Part shown: one piece after another, positions 51,229 through 58,765 of the stretch | Layout: every line of letters begins with the position of its first letter | Numbering within the stretch: position 1 is the first letter of the stretch | Assembly: GCA_900468535.1 (NCBI GenBank) | Contig: UBTY01000052.1 | Location: 1-64,000, forward strand | Direction: 5' to 3' | Source of the DNA: Hyphomicrobiales bacterium | GTDB taxonomy: Bacteria > Pseudomonadota > Alphaproteobacteria > Rhizobiales > Rhizobiaceae | Length of the DNA: 64,000 nt | Position numbers and translations under genes: made by a program | Notes under the pieces: model-generated | Told to the model about the DNA's origin: nothing | What the model saw: the letters and a program-made list of their open reading frames with translations, nothing else | Databases searched by the model: none

Positions 51229-51231
51229 AAC

Positions 51232-52002
51232 ATGACCGACACCCCGCAGTTCTGGATCGGAACCAGTTGGAAAATGAACAAGACGCTTGCGGAGGCCAAG
51301 CACTTCGCAAGTGGCCTGCAGGCTGCGGACGCCGCCCGCGATGCGCGTATCCAACGCTTTGTCATTCCGCCCTTCACGGCCGTTCGTGAAGTGAAAGCAA
51401 TGCTTGCCGACACCTCCGTTAAGGTCGGCGCCCAGAACATGCATTGGGCCGATCAGGGCGCCTGGACCGGCGAAGTCTCGCCCTTGATGTTGAAGGACTG
51501 CAACCTCGACATCGTCGAGCTTGGCCATTCAGAGCGCCGCGAGTTTTTTGGAGAGACCGACGAAACCGTCGGACTGAAGACCGAAGCTGCCGTCCGCCAC
51601 GGTCTCATTCCATTGATTTGCATCGGCGAGACCCTTTCCGATCGCGAAAGCGGCCAGGCTGCAAAAATCCTCGCGACGCAGGTTCGTGGCGCGTTGGGCA
51701 AACTATCCGCGTCGCAGAAGTCTGCTCAGATCCTGCTTGCTTACGAGCCCGTCTGGGCAATCGGTGAGAAGGGAATTCCGGCAAGCGCCGACTACGCGGA
51801 TGCCCGCCAGGCGGAGATCATCGCCGTCGCCGAAGATGTCCTAGGGCGCAAGATCCCATGCCTCTACGGCGGTTCGGTCAATCCGCAAAACTGCGAGGAA
51901 CTCATTTCCTGCCCGCATATCGACGGGCTTTTCATCGGCCGTTCTGCCTGGAATGTCGAAGGCTATCTCGACATTCTCGCCAAATGCGCCGCCAAACTCT
52001 GA
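51232..52002 (+). CDS. tpiB: TpiB/EryH, triose-phosphate-isomerase-like L-erythrulose-1-phosphate isomerase
   Basis: A 256-residue TIM-barrel protein with the complete triose phosphate isomerase active site: the Lys in WIGTSWKMNKTL, the His in ELGHSERREFFGE, the Glu in LAYEPVWAIG and the phosphate loop LYGGSVNPQNCEEL. In the erythritol pathway this homologue (EryH) interconverts L-erythrulose 1-phosphate and D-erythrulose 4-phosphate. As OiaX at 56066 is predicted to release L-erythrulose 1-phosphate, this enzyme probably also serves D-apiose breakdown. Confidence 0.9.
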   Translation: MTDTPQFWIGTSWKMNKTLAEAKHFASGLQAADAARDARIQRFVIPPFTAVREVKAMLADTSVKVGAQNMHWADQGAWTGEVSPLMLKDCNLDIVELGHSERREFFGETDETVGLKTEAAVRHGLIPLICIGETLSDRESGQAAKILATQVRGALGKLSASQKSAQILLAYEPVWAIGEKGIPASADYADARQAEIIAVAEDVLGRKIPCLYGGSVNPQNCEELISCPHIDGLFIGRSAWNVEGYLDILAKCAAKL

Positions 52003-52013
52003 GGAGAAAGACC

Positions 52014-52469
52014 ATGAAGCTAGCAATCGCAGGAGACAGCGCAGGCGAAGGCCTGGCAAAGGTTCTCGCCGACCATCTGAAGGACCGTTTCGACGTTCAC
52101 GAGGTATCGCGCACGTCCGAAGGGCCTGATCCCTTCTATGCAAACCTCTCCGACCGCGTAGCGTCGGGCGTCCTCGACGGCACCTATGATCGTGCGATCC
52201 TGGTCTGCGGCACCGGAATCGGCGTCTGCATTTCGGCAAACAAGGTGCCGGGTATTCGCGCCGCGCTCACCCATGACACCTATTCGGCGGAACGTGCAGC
52301 CCTGTCGAACAACGCGCAGATCATCACCATGGGCGCCCGCGTCATCGGTAGCGAACTCGCCAAGTCGATCGCAGACGCGTTTCTGACGCAGACGTTCGAC
52401 GAGCAGGGTCGCTCTGCCGGCAACGTCAACGCCATCAACGAGCTTGATACGAAGTATCACAGCCGCTAG
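52014..52469 (+). CDS. rpiB: RpiB/EryI, D-erythrulose-4-phosphate isomerase
   Basis: A 151-residue RpiB-family isomerase with the active-site Cys in LVCGTGIGVCISANKVPGIRAAL and the phosphate-binding segment NNAQIITMGARVIG. EryI turns D-erythrulose 4-phosphate into D-erythrose 4-phosphate, which enters the pentose phosphate pathway. The start at 52014 has GAGGAG 8 nt upstream and lies 11 nt after tpiB. A hairpin follows the stop. Confidence 0.9.
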   Translation: MKLAIAGDSAGEGLAKVLADHLKDRFDVHEVSRTSEGPDPFYANLSDRVASGVLDGTYDRAILVCGTGIGVCISANKVPGIRAALTHDTYSAERAALSNNAQIITMGARVIGSELAKSIADAFLTQTFDEQGRSAGNVNAINELDTKYHSR

Positions 52470-52477
52470 TCATCTGA

Positions 52478-52500
52478 GCAGTCGCGGTCTACGCGACTGC
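52478..52500 (+). other. perfect 9-bp hairpin after rpiB
   Basis: GCAGTCGCG (52478-52486) pairs with CGCGACTGC (52492-52500) around GTCTA in the gap between rpiB and dhaK. No T tract follows, so transcription may continue into dhaKL at a lower level. Confidence 0.55.
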
Positions 52501-52597
52501 CGTCGGACGGTGGACTTCAACTTTGCCTGACCGGCGTCGATGGCCGCCGGGCAGGTTGGAAGCCGCCTGCCGATCGCACGACAATGGGAGGATTGGC

Positions 52598-53602
52598 GTG
52601 AAGACGAAGAAGCTTATCAATGCCGGCGAAAACGCCGTCGACGAAATGCTGGAGGGCATTCTTTCCGCTCATCCGGATCATCTCTATGCCGTGGACGGCA
52701 TGCCGCGGGCAATCGTCGCCCGTCATGGACCGCGACAGGGTAAGGTCGGGCTCGTCATCGGCGGCGGCTCCGGCCACGAGCCAAGCTTTCTGGGCTTCGT
52801 CGGCAAGGGACTTGCCGATGCAGCTGCCGTTGGCAACGTCTTCGCATCCCCGCCCCCCGATCCGATCATAGCCTGCGCGACCGCGGTCAACGGTGGCGCC
52901 GGCGTTATCTTCATGTACGGCAACTACGCCGGTGACGTCATGAACTTCGACATGGCCGCCGAGATGCTTACGATGGACGACATCGAGGTCAGGACAGTCC
53001 TGTCAACCGACGATGTCGCATCCGCTCCGGTAGATCAGCGCGACAAGCGCCGCGGCGTTGCCGGCAACGTATTCATCTTCAAGGCAGCGGGCGCGGCCTG
53101 CGACCTGATGTATTCCCTTGACGACGTCGAACGTGTCGCTCGCTTCGCGAACGAGCGCACCTACACCATGGGTGTTGCCCTTTCGCCCTGCTCGCTGCCG
53201 CAGACCCTGAAGCCGAATTTTGCCATTGGCGAGAGCGAGATGGAAATCGGAATGGGCATCCATGGCGAACCCGGCGTGGCGCGCGGCGAACTCGCCACGG
53301 CCGACGCGGTGACCGACACGCTGCTCGACAAGATCCTTGAAGAGATGAAAGCCTCCGCAGGCGATCGCGTCGCCGTCCTTGTCAATTCGCTCGGCTCCAC
53401 GCCGCTGATGGAGCTTTACATCATGATGCGGCGCGTGAAGCAGCGCCTCAATCAGATGGGTCTCGTCATTCACACCTCGCTCGTCGGCAACTACTGCACG
53501 TCACTGGAAATGGCGGGGGCTTCGATCACCTTGATGCATCTCGACGACGAACTCCAGCGCCTGATCGATCATCCATGCGACTGCGCGATGTTCCGGGCCT
53601 GA
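52598..53602 (+). CDS. dhaK: dihydroxyacetone/erythrulose kinase, DhaK subunit
   Basis: A 334-residue DhaK-type substrate-binding subunit. Landmarks are VIGGGSGHEPSFLGFVGKG and the His that forms the covalent hemiaminal with the ketose, in MGIHGEPGVARGE. The start is a GTG at 52598 with GGGAGGATT upstream. DhaK works with DhaL, encoded 18 nt later. In actinobacterial and apionate pathways related kinases phosphorylate L- or D-erythrulose, so in this ery/apiose setting a tetrulose is as likely as dihydroxyacetone. No DhaM gene is present, which points to ATP as donor. Confidence 0.85.
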   Translation: MKTKKLINAGENAVDEMLEGILSAHPDHLYAVDGMPRAIVARHGPRQGKVGLVIGGGSGHEPSFLGFVGKGLADAAAVGNVFASPPPDPIIACATAVNGGAGVIFMYGNYAGDVMNFDMAAEMLTMDDIEVRTVLSTDDVASAPVDQRDKRRGVAGNVFIFKAAGAACDLMYSLDDVERVARFANERTYTMGVALSPCSLPQTLKPNFAIGESEMEIGMGIHGEPGVARGELATADAVTDTLLDKILEEMKASAGDRVAVLVNSLGSTPLMELYIMMRRVKQRLNQMGLVIHTSLVGNYCTSLEMAGASITLMHLDDELQRLIDHPCDCAMFRA

Positions 53603-53620
53603 TAATAGAGAGGGCAAACA

Positions 53621-54259
53621 ATGCAGATTGAGGTGGTTCGACTGCAGGACATGTTCAGCGCGATCGCGCAAGCCATGGCGCGCGAGAAGGAGCGGCTGTG
53701 CGAACTCGATGGCGTGATCGGAGATGCCGACCACGGGATCGCAATGGAGCTCGGTTTTTCTGCCGCGGCGAAGGCAGTCGCGGCCCTTGATCCTGTCTCC
53801 AGCGATCCAACCGCCGTGTTCAACACTGCGGCAAAGTCCTTTCTATCGGCCGTCGGCGCTTCGTCCGGTCCTCTTTATGCGACCGCGTTGATGCGTGCAG
53901 GTGCGGCAGTAAAAGGTAAGATATCACTTACTGATAACGACATGGTCGACGCCTTCGAGGCGATGGCGAAAGGCATTCAAGAGCGCGGCAAGGCAGAACC
54001 GGGTGAGAAGACGATGGTCGATGCCTGGGCGCCAGCGGCAGCGGCGGCAAGATCCGCGCAACTTGGCGGCAAACCGCTTGTAGCTTGCCTGAAAGCCGCG
54101 TTGGATGCAGCAGCAAGCGGCGCCGAAGCGACCAAGGAGATGGTTGCGACCAAGGGGCGTTCGTCGCGACTTGGAGATCGCGTCATCGGTCATATGGACC
54201 CCGGCGCGGCATCGGCCGTCGTGCTGATCGACACAATAGCGCACTCCTTCGACGCTTGA
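53621..54259 (+). CDS. dhaL: dihydroxyacetone/erythrulose kinase, DhaL subunit
   Basis: A 212-residue DhaL-type nucleotide-binding subunit. The metal-binding Asp residues lie in CELDGVIGDADHGIAME, the ATP region in ASSGPLYATALMRAG and in PGEKTMVDAWAPAA, and the final GHMDPGAASAV is intact. It forms the kinase with DhaK. The gene pair lies after rpiB and before an FMN riboswitch. ATP-type DhaL is distinguished from the ADP-retaining PTS type mainly by the absent DhaM; this cannot be settled here. Confidence 0.86.
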   Translation: MQIEVVRLQDMFSAIAQAMAREKERLCELDGVIGDADHGIAMELGFSAAAKAVAALDPVSSDPTAVFNTAAKSFLSAVGASSGPLYATALMRAGAAVKGKISLTDNDMVDAFEAMAKGIQERGKAEPGEKTMVDAWAPAAAAARSAQLGGKPLVACLKAALDAAASGAEATKEMVATKGRSSRLGDRVIGHMDPGAASAVVLIDTIAHSFDA

Positions 54260-54381
54260 TCAGATCTGCGCGCCGCGTGCGCCGATCTGCGCGGGAACCG
54301 GATCACAAAATGATCGACCCGCGACAGCAAGCGACGTCCGGGAGCTTGCATTCCTCTTGGTCTCCGAACTATTGTGCCAGC

Positions 54382-54520
54382 GTTCTCAGGGCGGGGTGAA
54401 ATTCCCCACCGGCGGTATCAGGCGGAAGCCTGGAGCCCGCGAGCGCTTCCGGCAGGGCCGGAAGGTCAGCAGATCCGGTGAGATGCCGGAGCCGACGGTA
54501 TAGTCCGGATGGAAGAGGAC
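54382..54520 (+). promoter_or_regulatory. FMN riboswitch (RFN element)
   Basis: The conserved RFN core AGGGCGGGGTGAAATTCCCC starts at 54388 and runs on with ACCGGCGGT, TCAGCAGATCCGGTGAGA, GCCGGAGCCGACGGTATAGT and CCGGATGGAAGAGGAC. P1 pairs GTTCTC (54382-54387) with GAGGAC (54515-54520). Downstream hairpins (GCGCAC with GTGCGT, and GCCGGC with GCCGGC near 54610-54620) lie just before the ribH start and could form the expression platform. It should turn down ribH when FMN is plentiful. Confidence 0.95.
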
Positions 54521-54642
54521 ATGCAGGCGCACCTCTCGTTCTGAGAGAACGTGCGTCCTGTCTGTTCGCTCAAGGGATCAGGCTCTCCGGGGCTTTGTCG
54601 TCATAGCCGGCGTCGCCGGCAAAACCCTTGAAAGGCATCTCA

Positions 54643-55119
54643 ATGCTTCAAACTGCAGTCACCACCCAAAAGCGGATCGCTGTCATCCGGGCTCGCTGGC
54701 ACGCCGACATCGTCGACAACGCCGTAGACTCGTTCGTGGCCGAATGGGGCAATCTTGGCCGATCTCCTGCCGACGTCGAAATCATTGACGTTCCCGGCGC
54801 CCTGGAGATCCCTCTCCATGCTCAAACGCTGATCGGCACCGGAAAATATGAGGCTGTCATTGGCTGCGCATTCGTCGTCGACGGCGGGATCTATCGCCAT
54901 GACTTCGTCGCAGGAACCGTTCTTGACGGCCTTATGCGTGTTCAGCTCGACACCGGCACGCCGGTCCTTTCGGTCGTTCTCACGCCACACCATTTCCAGG
55001 AATCCGAAGCTCACATCGGCTTCTTCAAGCAGCACTTCGTGGCGAAGGGCAAGGAAGCCGCAAACGCCTGCGCGGCAATTCTCAGCGCCAGAGCAAAGAT
55101 CCTCGCCAGCGTCGAGTAA
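54643..55119 (+). CDS. ribH: 6,7-dimethyl-8-ribityllumazine synthase (RibH2 type)
   Basis: A 158-residue lumazine synthase. It condenses 5-amino-6-ribitylaminouracil with a four-carbon phosphate to form the riboflavin precursor. The active-site region is GCAFVVDGGIYRHDFVAGTVLDGLM, with the conserved His, and the C-terminus is KGKEAANACAAIL. It resembles the RibH2 type known from Brucella and Rhizobiales, which is placed behind an FMN riboswitch while a second ribH lies in the main operon. The ATG at 54643 is preferred over an in-frame TTG at 54628. No other riboflavin gene is nearby. Confidence 0.92.
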   Translation: MLQTAVTTQKRIAVIRARWHADIVDNAVDSFVAEWGNLGRSPADVEIIDVPGALEIPLHAQTLIGTGKYEAVIGCAFVVDGGIYRHDFVAGTVLDGLMRVQLDTGTPVLSVVLTPHHFQESEAHIGFFKQHFVAKGKEAANACAAILSARAKILASVE

Positions 55120-55130
55120 AGGTCCTTGGG

Positions 55131-55155
55131 ACGGCGGTCGTTGCCTGGCCGCCGT
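55131..55155 (+). terminator. terminator-like hairpin after ribH
   Basis: ACGGCGG (55131-55137) pairs with CCGCCGT (55149-55155), 12 nt after the ribH stop. Only a weak TCTC tail follows, so termination may be incomplete; it separates ribH from the converging GntR gene. Confidence 0.5.
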
Positions 55156-55181
55156 TCTCATGCCGCCAACTGGTTACTGCA

Positions 55182-55904
55182 TCACTTGGAGTAAAGCGCT
55201 CTCGAGCGTTCGAGATGCTTGAGGATGGCCGTTTCGGAGCCCTCGGCGTCCCCTGCCTCCAGGCGGTCGACGATCTCCTCGTGCTCGACGAGCGTGAACT
55301 TCTCCTTGCCCGTCCAGATCAGCATTTCCGTGTGGTATTGCTTCAGCCAGGCAAGCATCGCCTCGCTGACAGCGACATAGATGGGATTGCCAGAAATCTG
55401 CGCGATGCGGGTATGGAAATGCATGTCGGCCGCAATGAACTCCTCGGCCTGCCCTAGCGAGTTGCGCTGACGCTCGATAATCTCCTTAAGATCACCGATG
55501 TCTGCTTTGGAAGCACGTTGCGCTGCCTCTCGCGCCATGCCGCGCTCAAAGAAGATACGCGCACTCTTCAGATGCTCAAGCGAGTCGGACGACTGCGACA
55601 GCATGATCTTCGCGGTGAGATCGACCTGCTGAAAGATCGACCGCGCGGTGAGCTTCAGGACCTTCGCGCGCTCCCCGTGCGAGATGTTGACGAGACCCTT
55701 GTTCGCGAGCGACTGCATCGCTTCTCGGATCGCCGGCCGTCCGACACCAAACCGCTCCATCAGAACACGTTCCGACGGCATCTCGTCGCCCGGCTGCAAC
55801 TCGCCTGAAGTGATCATCCGTTCTAGTCGATCAAACACCTCGTCGGACAATTTCCGACGGACGATTTGTTCGATGGGTTGGGTCATAAGATCTCGCTGGC
55901 TCAA
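55182..55904 (-). CDS. FadR/FCD-family GntR regulator of the apionate genes
   Basis: A 240-residue regulator. The start is a TTG at 55902-55904, chosen because a near-perfect ribosome site GGAGGTGAT stands directly before it; the next ATG (55884-55886) has none. The winged helix reads PGDEMPSERVLMERFGVGRPAIREAMQSLANKGLVNISHGERAKV, and the FCD domain has DMHFHTRIAQISGNPIYVAVSEAML. It is divergent from oiaX. A 20-bp element found before oiaX and again before apnO is its probable operator. The effector is probably an apionate-pathway acid. Confidence 0.88.
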   Translation of the reverse strand: MSQRDLMTQPIEQIVRRKLSDEVFDRLERMITSGELQPGDEMPSERVLMERFGVGRPAIREAMQSLANKGLVNISHGERAKVLKLTARSIFQQVDLTAKIMLSQSSDSLEHLKSARIFFERGMAREAAQRASKADIGDLKEIIERQRNSLGQAEEFIAADMHFHTRIAQISGNPIYVAVSEAMLAWLKQYHTEMLIWTGKEKFTLVEHEEIVDRLEAGDAEGSETAILKHLERSRALYSK

Positions 55905-55996
55905 ATATCACCTCCCTACCATCATCTCCGTTGCTCGACAAAGCAACGGAGCGAAAATTCATCCGCACCAAAATTTTGCTTTCCATGAATTGGAAT

Positions 55997-56016
55997 ACTC
56001 ATTATACCAGTTGATG
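55997..56016. promoter_or_regulatory. 20-bp apionate operator, copy A (before oiaX)
   Basis: ACTCATTATACCAGTTGATG lies in the gap between the GntR gene (start 55904) and oiaX (start 56066). It matches 18 of 20 bases of the element at 58713-58732. ACTCAT at the left end is mirrored by ATGAGT at 56014-56019. Confidence 0.6.
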
Positions 56017-56065
56017 AGTTGACGCCATGACAATTTGATCTGGCGAGAGGAGCAACCGGCATTTC

Positions 56066-57322
56066 ATGATGATTACCCTGACCTACCGCATCGAGACGCC
56101 GGGCAGCGTCGAAGCCATGGCGGAGAAGATCGCAAGCGATCAGTCAACCGGAACCTTTGTTCCGGTCCCCGGCGAGACCGAGGAACTGAAGTCCCGCGTC
56201 GCTGCAAGAGTTCTGGATATTCGCCCGCTCGAGGGCGCGAGCTATCCGACATGGCCAGAAGTCGCCCCCGGTACGCATCTCAACCGCGCTGACGCCGACA
56301 TCGCCTTTCCGCTCGATGCGATCGGAACCGACCTCTCCGCCCTTATGACCATCGCCATCGGCGGCGTGTTCTCCATCAAGGGCATGACCGGCATCCGCAT
56401 CGTGGACATGAAGCTTCCGGATGCCTTCAGGGATGCGCATCCCGGTCCGCAGTTCGGCATTCCGGGCAGTCGGCGTCTCACCGGCGTCGAAGGGCGACCA
56501 ATCATCGGGACGATCGTCAAGCCAGCCCTCGGGTTGCGTCCGCACGAGACCGCGGAGCTTGTCGGCGAACTGATCGAATCCGGCGTCGACTTCATCAAGG
56601 ACGACGAAAAGCTGATGAGCCCGGCCTACTCGCCGCTGAAGGACCGGGTTGCCGCGATCATGCCGAGAATTCTCGATCACGAACAGAAGACCGGCAAGAA
56701 GGTGATGTATGCCTTCGGCATCTCGCATGCCGACCCGGACGAGATGATGCGCAACCACGACATCGTCGCCAAGGCCGGTGGCAACTGCGCCGTCGTCAAC
56801 ATCAATTCGATCGGCTTCGGCGGCATGAGCTTCTTGCGCAAGCGCTCCAACCTGGTGCTGCATGCTCATCGCAACGGCTGGGATGTGCTGACGCGGGATC
56901 CGGGCGCTGGCCTCGACTTCAAGGTCTACCAGCAGTTCTGGCGGTTGCTCGGCGTCGACCAGTTTCAGATCAACGGCATCAGAGTCAAATATTGGGAACC
57001 TGACGAGAGCTTCGTGTCGTCCTTCAAGGCGGTCAGTACGCCGCTGTTCGATGCCGCAGACTGCCCGCTGCCGGTTGCCGGCTCCGGTCAGTGGGGCGGC
57101 CAGGCGCCGGAGACCTATCAGCGAACCGGCCGCACCACCGATCTCCTTTATCTTTGTGGCGGCGGGATCGTTAGCCATCCCGGCGGGCCGGCCGCAGGCG
57201 TTCGCGCGGTACAGCAGGCGTGGCAGGCCGCAGTGGCTGACATTCCCCTGGAAACCTATGCCAAGGACCACCCCGAACTCGCCGCTTCGATTGCCAAGTT
57301 CAGCGACGGCAAGGGCGCGTGA
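56066..57322 (+). CDS. oiaX: RuBisCO-like 3-oxo-isoapionate-4-phosphate decarboxylase OiaX
   Basis: A 418-residue RuBisCO-like protein. Lys152 in GTIVKPALGLRPHETA matches the catalytic lysine of RuBisCO, and Lys178 in DFIKDDEKLMSP matches the carbamylated lysine with its acidic metal ligands. Context decides the function: OiaK and ApnO homologues follow, as in the D-apionate pathway described for Rhizobium, where OiaX decarboxylates 3-oxo-isoapionate 4-phosphate to L-erythrulose 1-phosphate. A related RuBisCO-like enzyme (OiaT) cleaves the same substrate to 3-phosphoglycerate and glycolate, and sequence alone does not fully exclude that role. Confidence 0.83.
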   Translation: MMITLTYRIETPGSVEAMAEKIASDQSTGTFVPVPGETEELKSRVAARVLDIRPLEGASYPTWPEVAPGTHLNRADADIAFPLDAIGTDLSALMTIAIGGVFSIKGMTGIRIVDMKLPDAFRDAHPGPQFGIPGSRRLTGVEGRPIIGTIVKPALGLRPHETAELVGELIESGVDFIKDDEKLMSPAYSPLKDRVAAIMPRILDHEQKTGKKVMYAFGISHADPDEMMRNHDIVAKAGGNCAVVNINSIGFGGMSFLRKRSNLVLHAHRNGWDVLTRDPGAGLDFKVYQQFWRLLGVDQFQINGIRVKYWEPDESFVSSFKAVSTPLFDAADCPLPVAGSGQWGGQAPETYQRTGRTTDLLYLCGGGIVSHPGGPAAGVRAVQQAWQAAVADIPLETYAKDHPELAASIAKFSDGKGA

Positions 57323-57327
57323 CAGCA

Positions 57328-58659
57328 ATGAGCAATCCGCTTCTCAGCTACTATGGCGACGATTTCACCGGTTCGACCGACGTCATGGAAGCATTGGCAT
57401 CGAACGGTGTTCCAACCGTGCTTTTCCTGGACATCCCGACGCCCGAAATGCTTGGGCGTTTCAAGGAGTGCAGGGCCATCGGCATTGCCGGAACCAGCCG
57501 GAGTGAAACCCCGGAATGGATGCAGGAACATCTGACGCCAGCGTTCGAATGGCTGAAGTCGCTCAATGCCAGCATATGCCACTACAAGGTTTGCTCGACG
57601 TTCGACTCGAGCCCCAAAGTCGGCAATATCGGGAAGGCGATCGAGATCGGTCGCACGAAATTCGGCCAGACGACCGTGCCCGTCATCGTCGGCGCCCCAC
57701 AACTGAAGCGCCACACTGCATTCGGAACCCTGTTTGCCGCATACCAAGGCCAGATCTTTCGCATTGATCGCCACCCGGTCATGAGCCGTCATCCGGTCAC
57801 GCCGATGCACGAGGCGGATCTGGCGCTCCACCTTGGAGCACAAACGAGAATCCCGGTCGCTGTTGCTGACCTTGTTGCGATCACTGCGCCCGACGCGGAT
57901 GATCGTATCGACCAACTGGCCGCGAAGCAGGGCATCCTTCTGATCGATGTCAGCTCTGTCGAAAACCAGGAAGCGGCCGGTCGCCAGATGCTGCGCGTCA
58001 CGCAGCAGGCCGGAGCCTTTGTCGCCGGTTCCTCAGGCGTTGAATACGCGCTTCTCGCGGCCTGGCGTCGGCAGGGCCTTGCGGGCGAAAACACTGTGTT
58101 TGCCGATGTCGGTGCCGTCGATCGCCTGGCGGTCGTCTCCGGCAGCGTTTCGCCAACGACAGAGCGGCAGATCCGTACCGCTGTCGAGAGTGGCTTTGCC
58201 GGGATCGCCCTTGATCCGGTCGCGCTGGTGTCGGAGGACGGAGAGCGGGCCACGCAAGCCGCAGTTGCCGCCGGGGCGTCCGCGCTGAAAGACGGCCGCA
58301 GCGTCATTCTGCACACGGCGCTCGGTCCGAGCGCGGATCGTGGTGTCGATATCGACAAGATCCCCGGCGCGCGCCACCGCCTGGGCCGGTCTCTGGGCCG
58401 CATATTGCGCAGTCTTATCGAGCGCGAGGGACTGAAGCGGGCTGTCATCGCAGGCGGCGATACGTCGAGCCATGCCCTGAAGGAACTGCGGGTGGATGCG
58501 TTGACCACGCTTCTGCCGCTTCCCCAGACGCCGGGATCGCCGCTCTGCCTCGCCCATGGCAGCCATGAGCCCACGAACGGGCTCCAGATTGCGCTGAAGG
58601 GCGGCCAAGTCGGCACCGACGGATATTTTTCCCAGATACGCAATGGGGCGGGAAGCTGA
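57328..58659 (+). CDS. oiaK: 3-oxo-isoapionate kinase OiaK (DUF1537 four-carbon acid sugar kinase family)
   Basis: A 443-residue kinase of the DUF1537 family. The N-terminal substrate domain has YYGDDFTGSTDVMEALA and the C-terminal nucleotide domain has AVIAGGDTSSHALKELRVDALT. OiaK phosphorylates 3-oxo-isoapionate at O4. The start is the ATG at 57328; a GTG at 57319 that overlaps the oiaX stop (GTGA) is also possible. Close coupling to oiaX supports the joint role. Other DUF1537 enzymes act on threonate or erythronate, so the call depends on the apnO and oiaX neighbours. Confidence 0.83.
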   Translation: MSNPLLSYYGDDFTGSTDVMEALASNGVPTVLFLDIPTPEMLGRFKECRAIGIAGTSRSETPEWMQEHLTPAFEWLKSLNASICHYKVCSTFDSSPKVGNIGKAIEIGRTKFGQTTVPVIVGAPQLKRHTAFGTLFAAYQGQIFRIDRHPVMSRHPVTPMHEADLALHLGAQTRIPVAVADLVAITAPDADDRIDQLAAKQGILLIDVSSVENQEAAGRQMLRVTQQAGAFVAGSSGVEYALLAAWRRQGLAGENTVFADVGAVDRLAVVSGSVSPTTERQIRTAVESGFAGIALDPVALVSEDGERATQAAVAAGASALKDGRSVILHTALGPSADRGVDIDKIPGARHRLGRSLGRILRSLIEREGLKRAVIAGGDTSSHALKELRVDALTTLLPLPQTPGSPLCLAHGSHEPTNGLQIALKGGQVGTDGYFSQIRNGAGS

Positions 58660-58712
58660 GATGTCTCGCGAAATCCCCAAAAATGCACACTTCACTAGTG
58701 ATATGGTGATTG

Positions 58713-58732
58713 ACTCATCATACCAGTTTATG
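58713..58732. promoter_or_regulatory. 20-bp apionate operator, copy B (before apnO)
   Basis: ACTCATCATACCAGTTTATG lies in the 106-bp gap between oiaK and apnO and differs from copy A at only two positions. It is preceded by TGGTGAT (58704-58710), which partly mirrors ATCATACCA. It implies a second, co-regulated promoter for apnO and the importer genes. Confidence 0.6.
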
Positions 58733-58765
58733 CTCCTATCCAGACCACAGAAAAGGTGAGGAAAC

